This document shows, in pieces, positions 29,484-37,959 of a DNA stretch of 64,000 bases. The stretch covers positions 248,001-312,000 of the forward strand of contig CAVQRB010000018.1 in the NCBI GenBank assembly GCA_963715055.1, written 5' to 3'. This stretch comes from CAVQRB01 sp963715055 (GTDB taxonomy: Bacteria > Pseudomonadota > Alphaproteobacteria > Rhodobacterales > Rhodobacteraceae). A program made the position numbers and the translations under genes. The stretch's first letter is position 1, and every line of letters starts with the position of its first letter. The notes under the pieces are model-generated. The model made no database searches, was not told the origin of the DNA, and worked only from the letters and a program-made list of their open reading frames with translations.

Positions 29484-30228
29484 TCCGGTCTCCAGGCTCG
29501 TTGACCGCTATGCGGGGCTCGGTGAACAGCGTGTCTGGTCCTTGCTCGTTTCTGTTTTCGGCGATCTGGCGCAATCTGAGGGCGCGGAGATCGACGGCCC
29601 GGTGCTGTCGATGATCCTTGGGGCGATGAAGGTGAAACCGGAAGCCGCTCGCGTGGCACTTCACCGGCTGCGCAAGGACGGCTGGATCCTGTCGCGAAGG
29701 ATCGGGCGAATCCGACGACACAGCCTGTCGCCCATCGCGCGGCGCGACTCCCTTGCCGCCAGCCGCCGGATCTATGCCACGCCGGAAGGGGTGCCCGCCG
29801 GCTGGCAGGTCATCGTTCTCGAAGACCAAGCCCAGCCGACAGGTTTCGTCCGAATTGCGGATCGTGTCTATCTTGGCGCAGCTGCGTTGAAACCGCCTGA
29901 AACGGCCTTGGTGCTCGGCGGCGCAGATGTTCCAGCATGGCTGCGTAGGGCTCTGACCGTCGAACCGCTGAAAAAACAGTATCAGGCTCTGAACAAGGTG
30001 CTGGCGGAAACGCAAAGTGCCATCGAGGCGGTCGACCTCGCCCCACTCGACCGGGCGGTCCTGCGCTGTCTCATCGTCCACAACTGGCGCCGGCTGATCC
30101 TGAAGCATGTCGATCTGCCTCGCGATCTCTACGCGGACGACTGGCTGGAACATGACTGCCGCGCGCGCGTCGCAGACCTGCTGTCGCGCATCGAACGCCC
30201 GGACCTGAGCGAGATCACAGCACCGTAA
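29473..30228 (+). CDS. paaX: PaaX family transcriptional repressor of the paa operon
   Basis: A 251-residue regulator. The N-terminal winged helix is in VWSLLVSVFGDLA through VALHRLRKDGWILSRRIGR, the PaaX start; the C-terminal part (RDLYADDWLEHDCRARVADL) is the PaaX-specific domain. PaaX proteins repress the paa genes and release DNA when phenylacetyl-CoA binds. The ATG at 29473 lies within the end of paaZ. Being the last gene of the operon it probably controls, it is likely autoregulated. The candidate operator is the palindrome upstream of paaJ. Confidence 0.88.
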   Translation: MPSDPVSRLVDRYAGLGEQRVWSLLVSVFGDLAQSEGAEIDGPVLSMILGAMKVKPEAARVALHRLRKDGWILSRRIGRIRRHSLSPIARRDSLAASRRIYATPEGVPAGWQVIVLEDQAQPTGFVRIADRVYLGAAALKPPETALVLGGADVPAWLRRALTVEPLKKQYQALNKVLAETQSAIEAVDLAPLDRAVLRCLIVHNWRRLILKHVDLPRDLYADDWLEHDCRARVADLLSRIERPDLSEITAP

Positions 30229-30270
30229 CCTGCGCTTTCACACGCCTGAAAGGCAGGCTATAGGAAGTCC

Positions 30271-30885
30271 ATGACACACAGCGTTTACAAGAATGATTTG
30301 CCCGATGGGCTGAACCTCGGACCAGTGGTCGCCATCGATTGCGAGACCATGGGCCTGAACCCGCACCGCGACCGGCTCTGCGTCGTGCAACTCTCCGCAG
30401 GCGACGGCTCCGCTCATCTCGTGCAGATCGCGAAGGGTCAGACGGAAGCGCCGAACCTCTGCGCATTGCTGGAAGACCCCGATGTGCTGAAGCTCTTTCA
30501 CTTCGGGCGCTTCGACATTGCGGCCATGCATCATGCCTTTGGAGCGACTGCGGCCCCTGTTTACTGCACCAAGATCGCAAGCCGCCTCGTGCGGACCTTC
30601 ACCGATCGCCACGGGCTTGCGAAACTCCTGCAGGAGTTACTGAACGTCGATATCTCCAAGCAGCAGCAATCCAGCGACTGGGGTGCCGAGACATTGACCG
30701 AGGCGCAAATCGACTATGCGGCCTCCGATGTGCTCTACCTGCACCGGCTGCGGGAGGCCATGAACGTGATGCTGGAACGCGAAGGCCGCATGGAACTTGC
30801 GCAGGCCTGTTTCGACTTCCTGCCCACGCGGGCGAAGCTCGACCTTGCCGGCTGGCCCGAAATCGACATCTTCGCCCACGCATGA
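30271..30885 (+). CDS. nrnC: NanoRNase NrnC, RNase D-like 3'-5' exonuclease
   Basis: A 204-residue DEDDy exonuclease consisting only of the RNase D catalytic domain, without HRDC domains, which is the form known as NrnC in alphaproteobacteria. It degrades short RNAs such as dinucleotides and takes the place of oligoribonuclease Orn. Catalytic acids are D23 and E25 (AIDCETMGLNPHRDR), the Asp in HFGRFDIAAM, and Tyr/Asp in DYAASDVLYLH. The length is typical of NrnC rather than full RNase D (about 380). The stop overlaps the start of kdsD as ATGA. Confidence 0.9.
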   Translation: MTHSVYKNDLPDGLNLGPVVAIDCETMGLNPHRDRLCVVQLSAGDGSAHLVQIAKGQTEAPNLCALLEDPDVLKLFHFGRFDIAAMHHAFGATAAPVYCTKIASRLVRTFTDRHGLAKLLQELLNVDISKQQQSSDWGAETLTEAQIDYAASDVLYLHRLREAMNVMLEREGRMELAQACFDFLPTRAKLDLAGWPEIDIFAHA

Positions 30886-31844
30886 ACGATGCTTTCCTCG
30901 ATACCGCGCGCCGCGTCATCCGCATCGAAGCGGACGCCCTGAGCCAGCTCGAGGCCGGGCTCGATGACAGTTTCACCCGGGCGGTGGAACTCCTGATCGC
31001 GGCGAAAGGCCGTGTGATCGTCTCCGGCATGGGAAAATCCGGCCATATCGCGCGCAAGATCGCGGCTACCCTTGCCAGCACGGGAACGCCCGCGCATTTC
31101 GTCCACCCGGCAGAAGCGAGCCATGGGGATCTTGGCATGATGGGTCAGGGCGATGTGGTGATTGTCCTGTCGAACTCCGGCGAGACGCCCGAACTCGCCG
31201 ATGTCATCGCCTATACGCGCCGCTTCGGAATTCCGATGATCGGCGTAGCCAGCCGGGCAGATTCGACCCTGTTGCGGCAATCCGATGTGGCCATTGTCCT
31301 GCCCCGGGCAGAGGAAGCTTGCGGCACGGGTATTGTGCCGACATCCTCGACGACCATGACCCTCGCCCTGGGCGACGCGCTTGCCGTGGCCTTGATGGAG
31401 CACCGGTCCTTCACGCCGGAACGCTTTCGCGATTTCCACCCGGGTGGCAAGCTCGGCGCGCAACTCAGCAGCGTGGACGACCTGATGCACCTCGGCGACG
31501 CGCTGCCGCTGGTAACGCGGGACACCGAGATGTCGGATGCACTGATCGAGATCAGTCAGAAAGGGTTCGGTGTGGTCGGCGTCACCGATGAGGCGGGCCT
31601 TCTCGCGGGCATCATCACCGACGGCGACCTGCGTCGGCACATGGATGGGCTGCTGGCGCTGAAGGCGCGCGACGTGATGACCGCATCGCCTACGACGATC
31701 GCCGCGGGGTCGCTGGCGCAAAAGGCCGTCGGAATCATGAACGCGCGCAAGATCACCTGCCTCTTCGTCGTGCCGAAAGAAGGTCCCGCCTTGCCCATAG
31801 GGCTCATCCATATCCACGACTGCCTGCGCGTCGGGCTGGGGTGA
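30882..31844 (+). CDS. kdsD: Arabinose-5-phosphate isomerase, KpsF/GutQ family
   Basis: A 320-residue enzyme that converts ribulose 5-phosphate to arabinose 5-phosphate, the first committed step to Kdo. The SIS domain (residues 1 to about 200) has VSGMGKSGHIARKIAATLAS, HPAEASHGDLGMM and VLSNSGETPE; two CBS domains follow (residues about 205-320; LAGIITDGDLRRHM). The true start is the ATG at 30882, which overlaps the nrnC stop; the open frame further upstream lies within nrnC. It precedes lptC-lptA-lptB, so Kdo supply and LPS transport are cotranscribed. kdsB lies about 9 kb away on the other strand. Confidence 0.93.
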   Translation: MNDAFLDTARRVIRIEADALSQLEAGLDDSFTRAVELLIAAKGRVIVSGMGKSGHIARKIAATLASTGTPAHFVHPAEASHGDLGMMGQGDVVIVLSNSGETPELADVIAYTRRFGIPMIGVASRADSTLLRQSDVAIVLPRAEEACGTGIVPTSSTTMTLALGDALAVALMEHRSFTPERFRDFHPGGKLGAQLSSVDDLMHLGDALPLVTRDTEMSDALIEISQKGFGVVGVTDEAGLLAGIITDGDLRRHMDGLLALKARDVMTASPTTIAAGSLAQKAVGIMNARKITCLFVVPKEGPALPIGLIHIHDCLRVGLG

Positions 31845-31850
31845 GGTGAG

Positions 31851-32459
31851 ATGGCGGGGGATCGTCACACACGTACCGTCGCCTGGCTGAAGGTCGCGCT
31901 GCCGCTGATCGCCATCGGTCTGCTGTCGACACTGTTTCTGCTGTCGAGGGCGGTCGATCCGACGGCGGCGGTTCCCTTCGCAGACAATGAGGTACGCGAA
32001 AGACTGCTCAATCGCCAGGTTACAGGCCCCTATTTTTCCGGCACGACCTCAGACGGGGACCAGATCGATTTCGTTGCGAAAACGGTGACGACACCGGACG
32101 GGCTGACCGGCGCTAATCATGCCGAAGATGTCTTTGTGAAGATCGATATGGCCAGCGGGTCGCAGATCACCGTCAAATCCGATACCGGTCGTTTCGATCT
32201 TGCAGGCGATCAGTCGGAACTGCTTGGAAATGTCGTGGTAACGACCTCGACGGGTTACGTCATCCGAAGTCAGGAAGTCGTCGCCCGCATATCGCAACTG
32301 GACCTGATCTCGCCGGACCCCGTTGAGGCCAGCGGTCCCGCTGGCGACCTTTCGGCAGGTTCCATGCATATTTTTGCGGCGCAACCCGATGCGCCCGCCC
32401 AATTGCTTTTCACAAGCGGCGTTAAACTGGTATACGATCCGAAACAGGTGAAAGACTGA
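31851..32459 (+). CDS. lptC: LPS export ABC transporter periplasmic protein LptC
   Basis: A 202-residue protein with one N-terminal membrane segment (LKVALPLIAIGLLSTLFLL) and a periplasmic beta-jellyroll. LptC receives lipopolysaccharide from LptB2FG and passes it to LptA. Similarity to well-known LptC sequences is weak, as is usual, but the topology, size and place between kdsD and lptA-lptB support the call. The ATG lies 6 bases after kdsD. Confidence 0.87.
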   Translation: MAGDRHTRTVAWLKVALPLIAIGLLSTLFLLSRAVDPTAAVPFADNEVRERLLNRQVTGPYFSGTTSDGDQIDFVAKTVTTPDGLTGANHAEDVFVKIDMASGSQITVKSDTGRFDLAGDQSELLGNVVVTTSTGYVIRSQEVVARISQLDLISPDPVEASGPAGDLSAGSMHIFAAQPDAPAQLLFTSGVKLVYDPKQVKD

Positions 32460-32462
32460 CCC

Positions 32463-32951
32463 GTGCGAGCCTTCAGACCCCTATTGATACCGATGCTGCT
32501 GTTGGCCATGACGAGCAGTCTTTCCGCCCAGGGTGCGCAAGTCGCATTCGGCGCAATCCAGCAGGACACCAGCCTTCCGGTCGAGGTCACTTCGGAGGAA
32601 CTCGCCGTCAACCAGGCGGATGGGACCGCGATTTTCACCGGCAACGTGGTCGTGGGACAAGGTGAAATGCGCCTGACAGCGCCGCGCGTGCTGGTGGTCT
32701 ACCGGGAGGATACCCGCGGCATCGACCGCATGGAGGCGACCGGCGGGGTGACGCTGGTGTCCGGGCCGGATGCCGCCGAGGCGGATCGCGCCGATTACAG
32801 CATCGATCAGGGGACCATTGTGATGACGGGAAACGTCCTTCTGACGCAATTGGGCTCGGCGCTCAGTTCCGACAAGATGACGGTACAGCTCGATCTTGGC
32901 ACGGCGCAGATGTCGGGCCGCGTGCGCACCGTCTTGCAGACCGGCGACTGA
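32463..32951 (+). CDS. lptA: LPS transport periplasmic bridge protein LptA
   Basis: A 162-residue OstA-like protein with a signal peptide (LLIPMLLLAMTSSLSAQ). The pattern VTSEELAVNQADGTAIFTGN and VVGQGEMRLTAPRVLVVY is typical of the OstA/LptA repeat that stacks into the periplasmic LPS bridge. It starts with a GTG at 32463, 3 bases after lptC, and is followed after 5 bases by lptB. Confidence 0.91.
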   Translation: MRAFRPLLIPMLLLAMTSSLSAQGAQVAFGAIQQDTSLPVEVTSEELAVNQADGTAIFTGNVVVGQGEMRLTAPRVLVVYREDTRGIDRMEATGGVTLVSGPDAAEADRADYSIDQGTIVMTGNVLLTQLGSALSSDKMTVQLDLGTAQMSGRVRTVLQTGD

Positions 32952-32956
32952 CGCCG

Positions 32957-33715
32957 ATGGCCGCGCCGGTCCTGACCGTTGCCGAAGGCTCCGCCGGTTT
33001 GCGGGTCGAGCATCTGCGCAAATCCTACCGCAAGAAGACAGTGATCCGCGACTTCTCCATGCATCTCGACCGTGGTGAAGTCGTGGCGCTGCTGGGTCCG
33101 AACGGATCGGGAAAGACCACGACTTTTTATGCCATCGCCGGGCTGGTTTCGCCGGAGGGCGGGTCGGTGCGCATCGACGGGCAGGACGCCACCACGCTGC
33201 CTATGTACCGGCGCGCGCAGATGGGGATCGGCTACCTGCCGCAGGAGACCAGCATCTTTCGCGGCCTCTCGGTGGAGGACAACATCGCGGCGATCCTCGA
33301 CATCACCGAGATCGATCGCCACAAGCGACGCGAGCGGCTTGAAGAGTTGCTGTCGGAGTTCTCGATCGAGCACCTGCGCCGCGCGCCTGCGTTGGCATTG
33401 TCGGGGGGCGAAAGACGCCGTGTGGAGATCGCCCGCTGCCTTGCCGCCAAACCGAAGTACCTGCTGCTCGACGAGCCTTTCGCCGGCGTCGATCCGATCT
33501 CCGTGGGCGACATACGGCACCTCGTGGCGGACCTGAAGAAGCGTGGCATCGGCGTTCTGATCACGGACCACAACGTGCGGGAAACGCTGGAGATCGTGGA
33601 CCGCGCCTATATCCTGCACGAAGGCAAGGTCCTGATGTCCGGTACACCAAGCGAAGTCGTGGAGAACGAGAATGTCCGTCGCGTCTATCTTGGAGAAAAC
33701 TTCCGGATATCCTGA
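32957..33715 (+). CDS. lptB: LPS export ABC transporter ATP-binding protein LptB
   Basis: A 252-residue ABC ATPase that powers LPS extraction from the inner membrane with LptF/LptG, which are not in this window. Walker A is LLGPNGSGKTTTF, the signature is LSGGERRRVEIARCL, Walker B is YLLLDEPFAGVDP, and the H-loop is LITDHNVRETL. GYLPQETSIFRGLSVEDNI is characteristic of LptB. It ends the kdsD-lpt series. The 252 bases after it hold no gene I can support; in many proteobacteria rpoN sits here, but not in this window. Confidence 0.96.
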   Translation: MAAPVLTVAEGSAGLRVEHLRKSYRKKTVIRDFSMHLDRGEVVALLGPNGSGKTTTFYAIAGLVSPEGGSVRIDGQDATTLPMYRRAQMGIGYLPQETSIFRGLSVEDNIAAILDITEIDRHKRRERLEELLSEFSIEHLRRAPALALSGGERRRVEIARCLAAKPKYLLLDEPFAGVDPISVGDIRHLVADLKKRGIGVLITDHNVRETLEIVDRAYILHEGKVLMSGTPSEVVENENVRRVYLGENFRIS

Positions 33716-33967
33716 GCCAAGAGGCGGTTCGTTAACGACTTTTTCCGGCTTCCCCAGATGCTTTTGTTTGACTCCTGCACCGCTTTTCGGGCTCAATGGA
33801 TTCATGGCTCCCGAGCGTTCCTGTGTATTACTCCATCGGCCTTTTCGCCAAGGCCCGGAAAAGCGCTACACCCGGAAAGCCATTCCCCGAGCATTTCCGT
33901 ATCGTCGATTGCCTGTCTGGTAACGGACGCGAAGGACGGATGGAATCAGTCAGAATAAGGAGTGACT

Positions 33968-34534
33968 ATGCGGTACCAGATCAGCGGCAAGCAAATCGAC
34001 ATCGGCGAAGCCTTGCAGACGCACGTCAAGCAGGAGTTGGGGGAGGTCGTCAAGAAATACGCCGAGCGCCCGACCGAGGCCGTCGTGGTGTTTTCCAAGT
34101 CCGCTCATGAATTCGTCTGCGAGGCCACTGTTCACCTCTCGACCGGGTTGACCGCGCAGGCCAAGGCGCATCAGACCGAAATCTACGCTGCTTTCGAATC
34201 CTGCTGCGAGAAGATGGAGAAGCAATTGCGACGCTACAAGAGGCGTCTCAAGGACCATCACAAGGATCGCGTTGAACCGGTTGAAATCTTTGGCGCATCG
34301 TCATATATCCTCGCCTCAGAAGTGGAGTCAGAGGATCAGGAGCCCGAAAGCCTCACGCCGATCATCGTCGCGGAAATGCAGACGCAGATCCCGTCCCTGT
34401 CCGTGGGCGAAGCCGTGATGCAGATGGAACTGGCCGGCGCGCCAGTGCTGGTTTTCAGAAACGAAAAAAAGAATGGCGTGAATGTCGTTTACCGGCGCGA
34501 TGACGGAAACATCGGCTGGATCGACCCAAAATAG
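33968..34534 (+). CDS. hpf: Ribosome hibernation-promoting factor, long form
   Basis: A 188-residue protein. Residues 1 to about 100 form the S30AE domain that binds the ribosome decoding centre (MRYQISGKQIDIGEAL, CCEKMEKQLRRYKRRLKDH). The C-terminal domain (VMQMELAGAPVLVFRNEK, NVVYRRDDGNIGWIDP) is the dimerisation module of long HPF, which forms 100S ribosome dimers. I chose the ATG at 33968 because AAGGAG lies 6-7 bases upstream; a GTG at 33962 is in frame but too close to that site. It is followed by ptsN after 42 bases, a common pairing. Confidence 0.95.
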   Translation: MRYQISGKQIDIGEALQTHVKQELGEVVKKYAERPTEAVVVFSKSAHEFVCEATVHLSTGLTAQAKAHQTEIYAAFESCCEKMEKQLRRYKRRLKDHHKDRVEPVEIFGASSYILASEVESEDQEPESLTPIIVAEMQTQIPSLSVGEAVMQMELAGAPVLVFRNEKKNGVNVVYRRDDGNIGWIDPK

Positions 34535-34576
34535 ACAAACCGGCGACAGATCACGCCCCAAGATAATGCAGGCAGA

Positions 34577-35041
34577 ATGGAACTTTCGAAGCTTTTGAAG
34601 CCCGAAGCCGTCAAGGTGCTTACCTCAGCATCAAGCAAGAAGCGCTTGATGCAGGACATCAGCGAGTTGGCCGATCAAGCCTACGGGCTCCCTGCCGGAC
34701 CGGTGCTCGACGCCCTTCTGGCACGGGAGTCTCTCGGGCCCACGGGCGTGGGTCATGGCATCGCCCTGCCGCATGCGCGCCTCGATGGCCTCGCCTCCGT
34801 TGTCGGGGCCTTCGTTCTGCTCGACAAGCCGATCGACTTCAACGCCGTGGACCGTCAACCGGTCGACATCGCCTTCGCGCTCTTTGCGCCGGAGGATGCA
34901 GGCGTCGAGCACCTCAAGGCATTGGCGCTGGTCTCACGGACGTTGCGAAACGCCTCTCTCTGCGCAAAGCTGCGCGCCAATCCCAATCCCTTGACGCTCT
35001 ACACGCTGATGACTTCCGCCCAGGAAGATCAGGCTGCCTGA
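34577..35041 (+). CDS. ptsN: PTS IIA-like nitrogen-regulatory protein PtsN
   Basis: A 154-residue EIIA-Ntr protein with the phosphorylated histidine near residue 66 (GHGIALPHARLDGL). It receives phosphate from NPr and EI-Ntr and regulates potassium transport, nitrogen and stress functions by binding partners. The length and both flanking conserved blocks (LLARESLGPTGVGHG and FALFAPEDAGVEHL) are normal. It is the last gene on this strand before the convergent glycosyltransferase cluster. Confidence 0.95.
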   Translation: MELSKLLKPEAVKVLTSASSKKRLMQDISELADQAYGLPAGPVLDALLARESLGPTGVGHGIALPHARLDGLASVVGAFVLLDKPIDFNAVDRQPVDIAFALFAPEDAGVEHLKALALVSRTLRNASLCAKLRANPNPLTLYTLMTSAQEDQAA

Positions 35042-35080
35042 CAAAGAAGCTACAACGCACCCGCTTGCGGCATCGGTCAT

Positions 35081-36781
35081 TCACCGCACGAGATAGGGCC
35101 GCGGCGGTTTGCGCTGATCCGGCGAATGACTGCCAGAATCCACAGGGAAGTCGCCCATGAGATATGGGTGCATACCCTGGTTCTTGAGGTTCTGCAGGAA
35201 CTTCCCGAACCCTGAAAGATCGACCATGCGCGGCGCTTCCGAGAGGCGACGCTGAACTCCGGGGCTTATTTCATCCAGAATGCTCTGGAGCGGGGCCATC
35301 GGTGCTTCGATGAACTCCGACATGGTCCAGATACGGACCCGCGCCTTTATGTGAGCCGAGCGCAAGACAGTGAGATGCTCGCTTTCGATTTTCTGCAACT
35401 CGGCGGCCAAACGCCGGATGTCTCCGAAATTGCCGTTGGATCGGAAAAGCGGGACGGCCCAGGCCCCTGTAATGACCGAAACTTGCGCGTTGGGGTCTTT
35501 TGCGATCCGCCAGATCACGCTTTGATTGTCCGCAGGCCCGAACTGGAAACACTGCCGTTCGCCCCGCGTGTTCCAGATCAGGTTACTCAGGAAGGCGCGC
35601 GGGTTGTAGTCGCGCAAGGTGGCGCTGTCGCTCAAAGCGCCGTTCATGGCGGTCTGACCCTCTGAAAAATGCGCGCGGTCGGGGGCAAAGAGATGCCCAT
35701 GCACCCGCGCACCCGTCGCCTTCGACAGCCAGGGCTCGAAATCCTCGAAGAGTTCGGAAAAGCCCTGAAAAACCGAATAGGGCGCTGCGGTGACGCCGTT
35801 TTCCCAGTCTTCGCGGGGGAAGCGGCTCTGCATGTAGAGACCGGGACGCCCCCTGATCCGCCTCTCGACGGCCTTTGCAAAAACCCGGTCGATCTTGCGC
35901 GGATTGGGTTCGGTCTTCTTCATCGCCCCATCGGCATCCGTCAGAAAGGCGTCGTAGAGACGATGGGCGTCCGGCCAGATCTTGCGTGCCACGAAACAAT
36001 CCGACCGGCGCAGCAACTGGAGATGATCGTCGTAGAATATGTGCGGCTTGCCTTGATAGTCGAACTTCGAGAGCGTCAGTGACCGGCTTTCGATCCGGAT
36101 CGAATACTGCCGGGCGAGGGTCTGGAAATAGCTCTCGTCAGGGATCCAGACCCGCCGGAAGTAGTGATCGTATGTCTTGCGGGCCGGATCTTCGAGGATG
36201 GCGGAGAGGGTTTGCCGCGTCAGGCACCACCACTGCGATCCCATATGTGGCACCAGCTCGCCCGGTATCTGTCGGCTGACACGAAAGGCGCGCTGAAGGC
36301 GAACATATCTGTCAAAGAGGAAACGGTGGCGTTTCCAGGCAAAGGGAAAGCGCAAGGTAAAGCGTTCCGCGTTAAGGCCGCCGACCGTCCAGGGCACCTC
36401 TGACGTGGTGGCGCTTTCGATGAAATCGGTTTGCGGGCGTTCGTGGAGGTAGTCCACAAGTTCCTGAACCGGCCGCAACGGCAGGCAGGCGCCGGAGGCG
36501 AGATAGACATGCCGCACCTGCGGGTTTTCCAGCAGCATCTTCTCGGAGGCCGCGAGCGTCGCGGCGACGATGCCCCAGGTACCCCACTCGCACCGGAAAC
36601 GACGACTGAAGGAGACTTCGGGCACATCCGCCAAGGCTTCGGCGAAACGCTCGAAAACCTTGCGCGGCACCGGTTTGTCCACATGGATCACCACAGGACA
36701 GCCCGCGGCGGCCCAGTGCCGCGCCACCTGCTCGGCACGGCCCAGCGCTGTATGGACGAGCATCACGATGCCGACGCTCAC
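35081..36781 (-). CDS. GT14-type glycosyltransferase with C-terminal DUF5928-like region
   Basis: A 566-residue protein. The first 280 residues match the beta-1,6-N-acetylglucosaminyltransferase (GT14, core-2 branching) fold: IVMLVHTALGRAEQVARHW, VVIHVDKPV, VYLASGACLPLRPV, and a GSQWWCLTR motif. The C-terminal half (NLIWNTRGERQCFQFGP, then NQSVIWRI) is the roseobacter-specific region I know as DUF5928; its role is unknown. No signal peptide. I chose the GTG at 36781: it overlaps the stop of the upstream gene as GTGA, and AAGGGGA lies 7 bases before. A start at 36859 would run deep into that gene. Confidence 0.82.
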   Translation of the reverse strand: MSVGIVMLVHTALGRAEQVARHWAAAGCPVVIHVDKPVPRKVFERFAEALADVPEVSFSRRFRCEWGTWGIVAATLAASEKMLLENPQVRHVYLASGACLPLRPVQELVDYLHERPQTDFIESATTSEVPWTVGGLNAERFTLRFPFAWKRHRFLFDRYVRLQRAFRVSRQIPGELVPHMGSQWWCLTRQTLSAILEDPARKTYDHYFRRVWIPDESYFQTLARQYSIRIESRSLTLSKFDYQGKPHIFYDDHLQLLRRSDCFVARKIWPDAHRLYDAFLTDADGAMKKTEPNPRKIDRVFAKAVERRIRGRPGLYMQSRFPREDWENGVTAAPYSVFQGFSELFEDFEPWLSKATGARVHGHLFAPDRAHFSEGQTAMNGALSDSATLRDYNPRAFLSNLIWNTRGERQCFQFGPADNQSVIWRIAKDPNAQVSVITGAWAVPLFRSNGNFGDIRRLAAELQKIESEHLTVLRSAHIKARVRIWTMSEFIEAPMAPLQSILDEISPGVQRRLSEAPRMVDLSGFGKFLQNLKNQGMHPYLMGDFPVDSGSHSPDQRKPPRPYLVR

Positions 36782-37788
36782 GCCCAGTTCCCCTTGGACA
36801 TCAGCCCGAGAATTTCGAGTTGCCGCCAGTTGATGTAACGCTCCGACCATTTGCACCACAGGTGCAGATCACGCGACATACGCCCGGCATAGGCTCTGTA
36901 TTCGTATGAGTTGGCGTAGTGCTGCCGACGCCCGACCTCCTCGAAGGCCTTGTCGGCGAAAGTGTCGATGAACTTCGCATGCAGCAGAACACCGGACACC
37001 TTCTCGCCGCCCCATTCGTCGTAAACAAGGTTAAGACCGCGCGGCAGCAACATATGCGTGGAATTGACATAGGCGTAGCGCCGATCCCATTTCACCAGCG
37101 GTACCTTGTTCAGCGCGGGTGCGCGCTCGGGTTCCTCGGGAAAGAACGTCCGGCAACGCGGGCCGCCCTGGATCCAGAGGTTTCCATAAAGCGGATTGCG
37201 CGAGATCGTGTAGTTGCCGCTGTCGAACCAGCAGGCGATTTCCATCGGGTTCTGACCCGGCAGATAGGGCTGCTCTTCGAGATCGCCCTTGGGATACATG
37301 TCGAGAAGCATCGTGCCGAAGGCGCGGATCGCACAGGAATTGAGCCAGTCCGTCAGCGCGCGCAGCGGCCGGGTGTCACAGAACGGATAGAGCAGGAATT
37401 CGTCCGGATCGACCACCACGCACCAATGACCATGCCCGTATTTACCTTGCAGGTGGTTGAGCCAATCCACCCCGAAGCGGGAGTTCTTGTAGCTGGCCGC
37501 AGTGTGCCAGAGCGAAACATCCTCCTGGGCCGCGAGATACTCCTGCGACCCGTCGCTGCTGTCATTGTCGACAATCAGGAAATGCGTCACACCGATGTCA
37601 CGATAATAGTCGAGGAAATATGGCAGCCGGATTTTCTCGTTGCGCTGCGTCGAAAACAGCAGGATCTCGCCGGGTTTGATCTGCTTCGTGCGATCGATCA
37701 CGCGCCGCAGTTCGGTGCTTTTGCGAAGCGCGCGCCAGCGTAGTCGTTTGCGCGCCCAACGCATCCGGTAGGAACCCAGAACACCCAA
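36778..37788 (-). CDS. Glycosyltransferase family 2 (Glyco_tranf_2_4 type)
   Basis: A 336-residue GT-A fold enzyme. Key features are RNEKIRLPYFLDYYRDIGV, FLIVDNDSSDGSQEYL and the metal-binding DPDEFLLYPF. It shares most of its length with the next gene upstream (37960-39021), for example VPLVKWDRRYAYVNSTH against IPLVKWHRSYVYVNSTH, so the two are tandem paralogues. The TTG at 37788 has AAGGG 8 bases before; the ATG at 37764 is an alternative. Its stop overlaps the GT14 gene. The sugar transferred cannot be deduced. It probably acts on a surface polysaccharide. Confidence 0.85.
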   Translation of the reverse strand: MGVLGSYRMRWARKRLRWRALRKSTELRRVIDRTKQIKPGEILLFSTQRNEKIRLPYFLDYYRDIGVTHFLIVDNDSSDGSQEYLAAQEDVSLWHTAASYKNSRFGVDWLNHLQGKYGHGHWCVVVDPDEFLLYPFCDTRPLRALTDWLNSCAIRAFGTMLLDMYPKGDLEEQPYLPGQNPMEIACWFDSGNYTISRNPLYGNLWIQGGPRCRTFFPEEPERAPALNKVPLVKWDRRYAYVNSTHMLLPRGLNLVYDEWGGEKVSGVLLHAKFIDTFADKAFEEVGRRQHYANSYEYRAYAGRMSRDLHLWCKWSERYINWRQLEILGLMSKGNWA

Positions 37789-37959
37789 ACTTCAGCCCTT
37801 CTCTGCCACAGCCTCAGCCCCGGAGTGATTAGGGGTCTCTATTCCCCCGCCCCGATGATGACCCGCGTCGCCTATGCCTAATCGCGACTTGTTGACAATT
37901 TATTGCCTAATATTGGCTTTTCCGCAATCGTGTAAAGAATTGCAGCACCCCGGGTGCGC

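Noticed and set aside
33716..33967. Expected rpoN between lptB and hpf
   Set aside because: The 252 bases hold no frame with sigma-54 motifs; the interval is too short for the gene.
37789..37959. Inverted or promoter-like AT-rich stretch between the two GT2 genes
   Set aside because: Several weak -10-like and -35-like words occur, but none with a convincing spacing.
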